This document shows, one piece after another, positions 34,829 to 41,576 of a stretch of 64,000 nt of DNA (position 1 is the stretch's first letter; every line of letters starts with the position of its first letter). This DNA comes from Delftia tsuruhatensis NBRC 16741 (lineage in GTDB: Bacteria > Pseudomonadota > Gammaproteobacteria > Burkholderiales > Burkholderiaceae_C), in contig NZ_BCTO01000023.1 in assembly GCF_001571325.1 (NCBI RefSeq), positions 171,477 to 235,476 on the forward strand, written 5' to 3'. Under the pieces are notes generated by a model. The model saw only the letters and a list, made by a program, of their open reading frames with translations. It searched no databases and had not been told where the DNA came from. The position numbers and the translations under genes were made by a program.

Positions 34829-36547
34829 ATGTCAACGTCTGCATCTCCCGTTCATCGCCTGCCCGCATGGGTGCCGCTGCGCTACACCACGTTCTGCCTG
34901 AGCCTGGTCGGCAGCGCGGGGCTGCTGGTGGCGGCGCTGGTGTGGGGAGGGCTGTGGTGGTGGCTGGGCTTTGGCGTGTGCGCCGCGCTGGCGCTGCTGG
35001 GCGTGCGCGACATGACCCAGGTGCGCCATTCGGTGCTGCGCAACTACCCCATCATCGGCCACCTGCGGTTTTTGCTGGAGTTCATCCGGCCCGAGATGCG
35101 GCAGTACTTCATCGAGTCCGACCATGAGGCGCTGCCGTTCTCGCGCGCCCAGCGCTCCCTGGTCTACCAGCGCGCCAAGGGCGACCCGGACAGCCGCCCG
35201 CTGGGCACGCAGCTCAATGTCACGGCCCAGGGCTATGAATGGGTGAACCATTCCATGCAGCCCACCAGGCTGGCCTCGCATGATTTCCGCATCACCATCG
35301 GCTGCGCCGATGAAGGTGCCTCGCCCTGCACCCAGCCCTACAGCGCCAGCATCTTCAACATCTCGGCCATGAGCTTCGGCGCGCTGTCGGCCAATGCCAT
35401 CCTGGCGCTGAACAAGGGCGCGAAGATGGGCGGATTTGCGCACGACACGGGCGAGGGCTCCATCAGCCAGCACCACCGCGTGCACGGCGGCGACCTGATC
35501 TGGGAGGTGGCCTCGGGCTACTTCGGCTGCCGCAACGACGATGGCACGTTCAGCGAAGAGAAGTTCATCGCCAATGCCACCGACCCGCAGGTCAAGCTCA
35601 TCGAGATCAAGCTCAGCCAGGGCGCCAAGCCCGGCCACGGCGGCATGCTGCTGGGCGCCAAGGTCACCCCCGAGATCGCCGCCGCGCGCGGCGTGCCCGT
35701 GGGCGTGGACTGCATCAGCCCCTCCAGCCACAGCGCCTTCAGGACGCCGGTGGAGATGATGCATTTCATCGCCCGCCTGCGCGAGAAGTCGGGCGGCAAG
35801 CCCACGGGCTTCAAGTTCTGCGTGGGCCATCCCTGGGAGTGGTTCGCCATCGTCAAGGCCATGCAGGAGACGGACATCACGCCGGACTTCATCGTGGTCG
35901 ATGGCGCCGAGGGCGGCACGGGCGCGGCGCCCGTGGAGTTCACCGACCACGTGGGCGTGCCGCTGCAGGAAGGCCTGCTGCTGGTGCACAACACGCTGAT
36001 CGGCGTGGGCCTGCGCCACCGCATCAAGATCGGTGCGGCCGGCAAGGTGATCACGGCCTTCGACATCGCGCGCATGATGGCGCTGGGCGCCGACTGGTGC
36101 AACGCCGGGCGCGGCTTCATGATGGCCCTGGGCTGCATCCAGGCGCAGAACTGCCACACCGGCCACTGCCCCACGGGCGTGGCCACGCAGGACGCGGCGC
36201 GCCAGAAGGCCCTGGTCGTGCCCGACAAGGCCACGCGCGTGGCCAACTTCCATGACAAGACCCTGCATGCGCTGCAGGAGCTGGTGCAGGCGGCGGGCCT
36301 GGAGCACCCCTGCGACATCACGGCCCACCACATCGTGCGGCGCATCTCCGACACCGAGGTGCGCCAGCTCGCCAACCTGGTGCTGCGCGTGGAGCCCGGC
36401 GCGCTGCTGGGGCCGCTGGACAAGCAGCACAACGTGTTCAAGCTCTACTGGCCAGGGGCGCGCGCGGATACCTTCCAGTTCGTGCCGCCCACGCTCAAGC
36501 CTTCGGCACCGCAGGCCAAGGCGCAGGCGGCAGGCCAGCCCGCATAG
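34829..36547 (+). CDS. FMN-binding glutamate-synthase-family protein (membrane-anchored)
   Basis: A 572-residue protein matching the FMN-binding central domain of glutamate synthase large subunit. Two N-terminal membrane segments (LSLVGSAGLLVAALVWGG and WWWLGFGVCAALALLGV) anchor it. The synthase core includes ISAMSFGALSANAI, KPGHGGMLLGAKV, VDGAEGGTGAAP and the cysteine cluster CIQAQNCHTGHCPTGVA, where the 3Fe-4S cluster is bound in glutamate synthases. It lacks the glutaminase domain and an adjacent small subunit, so it is not a complete glutamate synthase. Some stand-alone relatives are thought to be other FMN dehydrogenases. GAGGA precedes the ATG at 34829. Confidence 0.85.
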   Translation: MSTSASPVHRLPAWVPLRYTTFCLSLVGSAGLLVAALVWGGLWWWLGFGVCAALALLGVRDMTQVRHSVLRNYPIIGHLRFLLEFIRPEMRQYFIESDHEALPFSRAQRSLVYQRAKGDPDSRPLGTQLNVTAQGYEWVNHSMQPTRLASHDFRITIGCADEGASPCTQPYSASIFNISAMSFGALSANAILALNKGAKMGGFAHDTGEGSISQHHRVHGGDLIWEVASGYFGCRNDDGTFSEEKFIANATDPQVKLIEIKLSQGAKPGHGGMLLGAKVTPEIAAARGVPVGVDCISPSSHSAFRTPVEMMHFIARLREKSGGKPTGFKFCVGHPWEWFAIVKAMQETDITPDFIVVDGAEGGTGAAPVEFTDHVGVPLQEGLLLVHNTLIGVGLRHRIKIGAAGKVITAFDIARMMALGADWCNAGRGFMMALGCIQAQNCHTGHCPTGVATQDAARQKALVVPDKATRVANFHDKTLHALQELVQAAGLEHPCDITAHHIVRRISDTEVRQLANLVLRVEPGALLGPLDKQHNVFKLYWPGARADTFQFVPPTLKPSAPQAKAQAAGQPA

Positions 36548-36579
36548 AGACACCACGGCCGATCACGGGTTTTGACGGC

Positions 36580-36603
36580 GCTCGGGGATAATGCGCCCCG
36601 AGC
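36580..36603. promoter_or_regulatory. Inverted repeat GCTCGGGG-N8-CCCCGAGC
   Basis: A perfect eight-base stem with an eight-base loop containing GATAATG, 33 bases after the glutamate-synthase-like gene and 32 bases before the next. It may terminate the upstream transcript (no T-run follows) or be part of the promoter of the iron operon; TTGACG at 36572 is too close to GATAAT for a normal promoter. Confidence 0.4.
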
Positions 36604-36635
36604 ACTTTGGTCCACGACTGTATTTTTCTTTGTAA

Positions 36636-36914
36636 ATGAAAACTATTTTGGTTCGCATTGCAGCCGCCGTCTTCGGCGGCTATGCCTTCACCTGGGGCTT
36701 CATCGCCCTGGGCGTGGCGCTGATGTTTGCCGCCGGAATGGAGTTCCACGATGCCGAGCATCTGGGCTACATCCTCGGCTTCCTGGTGTTTCTGACGGTG
36801 TTCCTCTGGGCCTTTGCGGCGCAGAGCCTCCCGCGCGTCTGGGCCGTGCTGGCCGGCGGCGGCATTGTCATGACCGGTTGCGCATCGCTGCTCCAGCAGA
36901 TGCTTCTGCCCTGA
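36636..36914 (+). CDS. Small membrane protein of iron-uptake operon (DUF3649 type)
   Basis: A 92-residue protein with three membrane segments (FGGYAFTWGFIALGVALMF; LGYILGFLVFLTVFLWAFAA; VWAVLAGGGIVMTGCASLL). It resembles the DUF3649 iron-uptake family that precedes PepSY reductase genes. It is followed by the PepSY protein after 16 bases and a DUF3325 protein, the usual three-gene set. No clear ribosome binding site precedes the ATG, and no other start is available in frame nearby. Confidence 0.75.
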   Translation: MKTILVRIAAAVFGGYAFTWGFIALGVALMFAAGMEFHDAEHLGYILGFLVFLTVFLWAFAAQSLPRVWAVLAGGGIVMTGCASLLQQMLLP

Positions 36915-36930
36915 ATCCGGAGAACGCCCC

Positions 36931-38604
36931 ATGTTCCAGAACTTCCGCCTCTCCATGGCCTGGCTGCACACCTGGTTCGGGCTTGCGCTCGGCTTCGTGC
37001 TCATGGCCGCCTTCTTCTTCGGCGCGCTGTCGGTGTTCGACCGCGAGATCGACCGCTGGGCCATCCCGGCCTCGCGCTTCGAGCCCACGCCCATGCCCTC
37101 GTACGACCAGATCCTCAAGCCGGTCTTCGAGTCCATGCAGCCCAACGCCCAGGCGCGCGATGCCATGCGCGGCGAGGTCAACGGCCCGCTGCCCGAGCGC
37201 TTCGACACGCCCCAGCGCTGGGGCGCCTACACCACCCACCGCGATCCCGTGCTGGGCCTGTTCGCCGGCTACGAGGTGCCCAACGCCAAGAAGCCCGAGA
37301 CCCTGATCTGGGCCATGCGCACCATCGACCCGCGCAATGGCGAGTCCCTGCCGGACGACCACCTCAAGATCGGCAGCCGCTTCTTCTACCCGCTGCACTA
37401 CAGCCTGACGCTCAACTGGATGAACCTCGGCTACTGGATCGTGGGCTTTGCCGCGCTCATCATGCTGGTGGCCCTGGTCAGCGGCGTGGTCATGCACCGC
37501 AAGATCTTCCGCGAGCTGTTCACCTTCCGTCCGAAGAAGGCCACGCAGCGCAGCGTGCTGGACCTGCACAACCTTACCGGCGTGGTGGCGCTGCCCTTCC
37601 ACTTCTTCTTCGCCTTCACGGGCCTGGTGATCTTTGCGGGCATCTACTTCCCCATCACCCATACCCAGCTGGAGCCCCTGCACGAGTTGCACGAGAAGAT
37701 GGAGGCCGAGGAAACCGGCCTGCCGCACGACCGCGCCGGCTTGGCCGCACCCATGGCCTCGGTGGACGCCATGGTGGCCGAGGCGCAGCGCCGCTGGGCC
37801 GCCAAGGGCATGGCCGGCGACGTGGGCTTCCTGTCCGTCACCCATGTGGGCGATGCCAACGGCTACGTCAGCGTCTACCGCGCCGGCACCGACCGCATCG
37901 CGCTCACGGGCGAGGGCATCCACTTCAAGGCCAGCACGGGCGCCCTGCTGCGCGAAGATCCTCCGCGCACGGCCGTGGACAGCATCAACACCTTCCTCAC
38001 CGGCCTGCACCTGCAGCACTTCCGCCACTGGCTGCTGCGCTGGCTGTACGTGCTGGGCGGCCTGGCCGGCTGCGTGTGCATTGCCACCGGCTTTGTCTTC
38101 TTCGTGGAAAAGCGCAAGAAGCAGCACGCCAGACAGGGCGTGCAGGGCGCGCGCGTGGTCGATGCCCTGGCTGTCACCACGGTCACCGGCATGCTGGTGG
38201 CCACGCTGGGCATGCTGATCGCCAACCGCCTGCTGCCCGAGGCCATGCCCCAGGGCTGGCCGGGCCGGGGCGACATGGAACGCTATTTCTTCTGGGCCAC
38301 CTGGCTGCTGGCCATGGCGCATGCCTTTGTGCGCAGCGCCCCCGTGGCCCGGGGCCTGCCCAACCCCGCCTGGCGCGAGCAGTGCTGGGCCGTGGCCGCC
38401 ATGGCCGTGGTGGCCGTGCTGCTGAACTGGCTGACCACGGGCGACCACCTGTTCAAGACCCTGGGCGCGGGCTACTGGCCGGTGGCCGGCGTGGACCTGT
38501 TCATGCTGGCCAGCGCCGTGCTGGCCGTGGTGGTGGCGCGCAAGCTCAAGACGCGCGCCGCGCCCGCCATGCCCTCGCGCGCCGCGGAGGTGGCCCATGT
38601 CTGA
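36931..38604 (+). CDS. PepSY-associated membrane protein (siderophore-iron reductase type)
   Basis: A 557-residue PepSY_TM-family protein with an N-terminal membrane helix (WLHTWFGLALGFVLMAAFFFG), further helices at about 170-190 and 215-235, a central extracytoplasmic PepSY-like region and four C-terminal helices. Conserved histidines lie in or near helices (WLHTWFG, DLHNLTGVVALPFHFFFAF). Its relatives, such as FpvG of P. aeruginosa, reduce ferric siderophores at the inner membrane. The gene overlaps the DUF3325 gene by eight bases. Good family match; substrate inferred from context. Confidence 0.85.
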   Translation: MFQNFRLSMAWLHTWFGLALGFVLMAAFFFGALSVFDREIDRWAIPASRFEPTPMPSYDQILKPVFESMQPNAQARDAMRGEVNGPLPERFDTPQRWGAYTTHRDPVLGLFAGYEVPNAKKPETLIWAMRTIDPRNGESLPDDHLKIGSRFFYPLHYSLTLNWMNLGYWIVGFAALIMLVALVSGVVMHRKIFRELFTFRPKKATQRSVLDLHNLTGVVALPFHFFFAFTGLVIFAGIYFPITHTQLEPLHELHEKMEAEETGLPHDRAGLAAPMASVDAMVAEAQRRWAAKGMAGDVGFLSVTHVGDANGYVSVYRAGTDRIALTGEGIHFKASTGALLREDPPRTAVDSINTFLTGLHLQHFRHWLLRWLYVLGGLAGCVCIATGFVFFVEKRKKQHARQGVQGARVVDALAVTTVTGMLVATLGMLIANRLLPEAMPQGWPGRGDMERYFFWATWLLAMAHAFVRSAPVARGLPNPAWREQCWAVAAMAVVAVLLNWLTTGDHLFKTLGAGYWPVAGVDLFMLASAVLAVVVARKLKTRAAPAMPSRAAEVAHV

Positions 38605-38914
38605 GGGACTGATGGACGCACTGCTGCTGGCCGCCGCCTTTGCGGCATCGCTGCTGGGCATGGCCTGGTTTGCGCTGGCCAAGGACGTGCACTGGGAGCA
38701 GGTGCACGGCGACATGCCCCAGCCCGATGGCAAGGTCAGGCTGCTGCGCTGGCTGGGCGCCTCAGGCCTGGCCGCCTCGCTGGGCCTGTGCCTGGCGGTG
38801 GACCATGCCTCCATGGCCTCCCTGGTCTGGATCATGACGCTGGCAGCCGCCGCCCTGGCCATTGCCTTCACCCTGACCTGGCGGCCGCGCTGGCTGCGCT
38901 GGCTGCCGGCCTGA
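38597..38914 (+). CDS. DUF3325 membrane protein
   Basis: A 105-residue protein with three membrane segments (ALLLAAAFAASLLGMAWFALA; LGASGLAASLGLCLAV; LVWIMTLAAAALAIAFTLTW) and a basic end (WRPRWLRWLPA). DUF3325 proteins close PepSY/DUF3649 iron operons. It overlaps the PepSY gene and converges with the beta-helix gene 31 bases further on. Role unknown beyond assisting iron acquisition. Confidence 0.8.
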   Translation: MSEGLMDALLLAAAFAASLLGMAWFALAKDVHWEQVHGDMPQPDGKVRLLRWLGASGLAASLGLCLAVDHASMASLVWIMTLAAAALAIAFTLTWRPRWLRWLPA

Positions 38915-38945
38915 CGTTTGCGCGGGACCTGCGCCCGCTGCGGGC

Positions 38946-41219
38946 TCAGGCCTGCCTTTTCCTCATCCTGCGGCTGGCCAGATAGGCCATGCCGCACAGC
39001 AGTGCCAGCATGCCACCCTGGCCCAGGCCGGGAACGGCCTGGACATTTCCGGGGCCGGGACCGGGTCCTGGGTCCGTGCCCGGACCGGGGTCGGGATCGG
39101 TGCCCGGGCCGGGGTCGGGAGGATCGGCAGCGATCACCTCGATGGTCACGGATGCCGGTGCGGCAGCGCTCTGGTGCCCGTCGGATACCGTGAAGGCGAA
39201 GGTATCGGGCCCGGAGTAGCCGGCCGCCGGCGTGTAGACCAGCGTACCCGTCTGGGAATCGAAGCCGCTGATGCCGCCATGGGCGGGGCCGGTGGTGATC
39301 TCGAAGCGCAACGGGTCCGACTCGAAGTCCGTGCCAGCGAGGGTGATGGACAGCGCCGTATCCTGCGGGGTCGTGACGGCTTGCGGCAGGGCCACGGGGG
39401 CGGCGTTGGCCGCCATCGCGTTGGAAAAGCGCGAGGTGTCACCGGTGGAAATCCGGGTGGCGGTCGCCGTGACAGCGGCCTGGTCGCCCTGGGGCATGGC
39501 GCCCTTGAACACCAAGGGCGCATGGCCGGATGCATCGGTGGTCACGGTCTGCGAGCCGAGCAGAACCTTGCCGGCGGCGCGCTCCACCAGCCCGTCGGGC
39601 AGCCTGGGCGTCGAGAAATACTCGATGCGCATGCTCTCGTTGGCAACGCTGTCCAGCGTGCCGGACAGGCCCTCGGGCGTCACCGTGAGCAGCACCGGCT
39701 CGGCAGGATCTCCATTGGCCAGGCTGGTTCGTGCGATGCCTCCCTCGGTATTGCCGTAGATGGCATTGCCGAGCATGGAGACGCCCTTGACTTCGTCCCC
39801 CCGCAATCCCACGCCGAACAGCCTGTTGTGCGCAATCACGTTGGCATGTGCCGCGTCGTCACCGCCGACCAGGGTGTCATGGGCCTTCTGGAAAAAGGAA
39901 ACGCCTTCACCGTTGGGCAGGGCGGTTCCCTGGGGACTGACGCCCACGTAGTTGCCCTGCACGAGGTTGTTCTTGCTGGCGCCCTGGAACTGTATGCCGG
40001 ACGCCTTGCTGCCACCGACGATGTTTGCGCGCACGGTCACCTCGTCCGAATCCTTGATGACGATGCCCCATTGATTGGGCAGCATGGTGCTGGCATCCAG
40101 GCTGGTTCCCACGATATTCCCGGCAATCAGGGTGTTCGAGTTGCGTGCGCCGTAGTTTCCATTCAATTCAATGGCCGTTTCCTTGTTTCCGGCAACCAGG
40201 TTGCCGTCCTCAGGGCCTGTGCCAATGCGATGTCCGCACTCCGACGAAAAGAATACGGCAATGCCTGGCCCATTGTTGGGAATCATGGCCGTGCCGGCTG
40301 CATTGGTTCCGACTCGGTTGCGGGTCACCAGCGTGTGGGCGCCGGAAATGGAAATCGCGGAGGAGCCGCCTGTTTGCCTGACATTGCCGGAGACGAGGTT
40401 GCTGTCGATCAGCGTGCCGGTAAAGTCGGATGCCACGCTGATGCCGTTTCCCTGGTTTCCCAGGGCCACATTGCCGGTGATATCGGTGCCTATGTAGTTT
40501 CCCTGAATGATGTTTCCTGTACCTGCACCTGGCCAGGAAAGCCATATTCCGGAATTCTCCGCCGCGGAAATGACATTTCGCCCGCCAATATCCAGATTCC
40601 CGATGCGGTTGCGGTTGCCGGAGTGGACAAGGATGTTGCTGCGATTGCCCATGGCAACCGTTCCCGATGCGTCAACGCCTATATGGCACCCCAGCACGGT
40701 GTTGCCGTCGCCGGTCACCGCCAGGGCGGTGTTGAAGCCGCCTATCGCCAGACCGCGCACCGTGATGGCGCCTGCCAGCTCAAGCCCTGTACCGAACTCG
40801 GAGCTGCCTGCCTGCAGCGTGATCAGGGGGCGGCGGGGCAAGTGGTCCTCATAGCCGGGTTGCGTGCTGGCGTCCACCGTGAGCGATGTGGCCGGTGCAA
40901 TGGGCTGCATGAGCCTGCCATTCCAGTTGCTTTGGGTGACGATGGTCTGCTCTCCCCCCGCACCGATGCTGAACTCGATGCGGTTGTCGCCCCCTTTGTT
41001 GCGGTTGGCGTTGGCGTAGGTGATGGCGTCGCGCAGGGTGCAGGGTCCCAGGCCGGTGCTGGCGCACGGGCCGCTTGCGTCGGCGGCGCTGTCCACCACG
41101 ACGGTCCATGCCTGGGCCGTGGCGACACAGCCTTGCGACAGCAACGCCAGGGCGAGCAGGCGCAGGGGCCTGCGTGCCGCCATGGGAATGAATCGTTGCC
41201 TGTATATCTTCATTGCCAT
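38946..41219 (-). CDS. Exported CSLREA-type parallel beta-helix protein with C-terminal sorting-like tail
   Basis: A 757-residue exported protein. The signal peptide (RPLRLLALALLSQGCVATAQA, cleavage before WTVVVDS) is followed by GPCTLRDAITYANAN, a variant of the CSLREA motif. Residues about 60-540 are a right-handed beta-helix built of about 22-residue turns with NxVxGN-like words. Next is a cadherin-like/Ig segment (PVALPQAVTTPQDTALSITL), a PGPGTDPDPGPG repeat spacer and a tail VPGLGQGGMLALLCGMAYL ending in RRMRKRQA: motif, hydrophobic helix, basic cluster, resembling IPTL-CTERM. The start at 41219 has AGGGAAAG upstream. Probably a surface protein; divergent from the kinase cluster. Confidence 0.82.
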   Translation of the reverse strand: MAMKIYRQRFIPMAARRPLRLLALALLSQGCVATAQAWTVVVDSAADASGPCASTGLGPCTLRDAITYANANRNKGGDNRIEFSIGAGGEQTIVTQSNWNGRLMQPIAPATSLTVDASTQPGYEDHLPRRPLITLQAGSSEFGTGLELAGAITVRGLAIGGFNTALAVTGDGNTVLGCHIGVDASGTVAMGNRSNILVHSGNRNRIGNLDIGGRNVISAAENSGIWLSWPGAGTGNIIQGNYIGTDITGNVALGNQGNGISVASDFTGTLIDSNLVSGNVRQTGGSSAISISGAHTLVTRNRVGTNAAGTAMIPNNGPGIAVFFSSECGHRIGTGPEDGNLVAGNKETAIELNGNYGARNSNTLIAGNIVGTSLDASTMLPNQWGIVIKDSDEVTVRANIVGGSKASGIQFQGASKNNLVQGNYVGVSPQGTALPNGEGVSFFQKAHDTLVGGDDAAHANVIAHNRLFGVGLRGDEVKGVSMLGNAIYGNTEGGIARTSLANGDPAEPVLLTVTPEGLSGTLDSVANESMRIEYFSTPRLPDGLVERAAGKVLLGSQTVTTDASGHAPLVFKGAMPQGDQAAVTATATRISTGDTSRFSNAMAANAAPVALPQAVTTPQDTALSITLAGTDFESDPLRFEITTGPAHGGISGFDSQTGTLVYTPAAGYSGPDTFAFTVSDGHQSAAAPASVTIEVIAADPPDPGPGTDPDPGPGTDPGPGPGPGNVQAVPGLGQGGMLALLCGMAYLASRRMRKRQA

Positions 41220-41406
41220 TTTCACTTTCCCTGAAATGGGCTGCCGAAACGCATTCTGGATATTGCGCAACACAGGACGTGAAAAAAGCGCTGGCATTCT
41301 GCATGCGCGACGTCTGTGTGCAATATCACAGGGGTGGTGAGAAACGGAGCAGCCTTTGTCGATGAATCAATCCGGCAATGATCTCCAGGGCATCGGAATA
41401 TTGGTT

Positions 41407-41420
41407 TAAGAATTTTCTTA
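41407..41420. promoter_or_regulatory. RcsAB-box-like palindrome, site 1
   Basis: TAAGAATTTTCTTA, extended on both sides to an 18-base perfect palindrome TTTAAGAA-TT-TTCTTAAA at 41405-41422. It differs at one base from the 14-base RcsAB-box form TAAGAATATTCTTA. It lies 188 bases upstream of the beta-helix start and 157 bases upstream of the first kinase start. An RcsB-like regulator is encoded at the end of the kinase cluster. Confidence 0.6.
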
Positions 41421-41527
41421 AAGTGATAGGAATAATGGCATTTTCAAAGAGATTTGACGATTTTCCGATGGCGGATCGATGCTTGAAATCGCTCTTTGGC
41501 GAGGCGGCGTGCAAGAGGTTTCAGCAT

Positions 41528-41541
41528 TAAGAAAATTCTTA
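41528..41541. promoter_or_regulatory. RcsAB-box-like palindrome, site 2
   Basis: TAAGAAAATTCTTA, a perfect palindrome with the same spacing as site 1, 35 bases upstream of the first kinase start codon. At this place a bound regulator would sit on the promoter, suggesting autoregulation of the cluster. Confidence 0.6.
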
Positions 41542-41576
41542 GTCCAAATTCGCCCTTTGATTTCTAAGATTCGGCA

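Larger units (their letters stand above)
41220..41576. other. Divergent promoter region between beta-helix and kinase genes
   Basis: This 357-base region is clearly A+T-richer than its surroundings and holds two copies of the palindrome TAAGA-N4-TCTTA at 41407-41420 and 41528-41541. No coding frame with convincing character is present. It must contain both divergent promoters; the second palindrome would overlap the kinase promoter. Confidence 0.7.

Noticed and set aside
36572..36592. TTGACG and GATAAT as a sigma-70 promoter before the iron operon
   Set aside because: Only nine bases separate the two words, too short for a sigma-70 promoter; the GATAAT is inside the loop of an inverted repeat.
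36625..36655. A Fur box at the start of the DUF3649 gene
   Set aside because: The A+T-rich TGTAAATGAAAACTATTTT only weakly resembles the Fur consensus and includes the start codon, so I do not claim it, although the operon would be expected to respond to iron.
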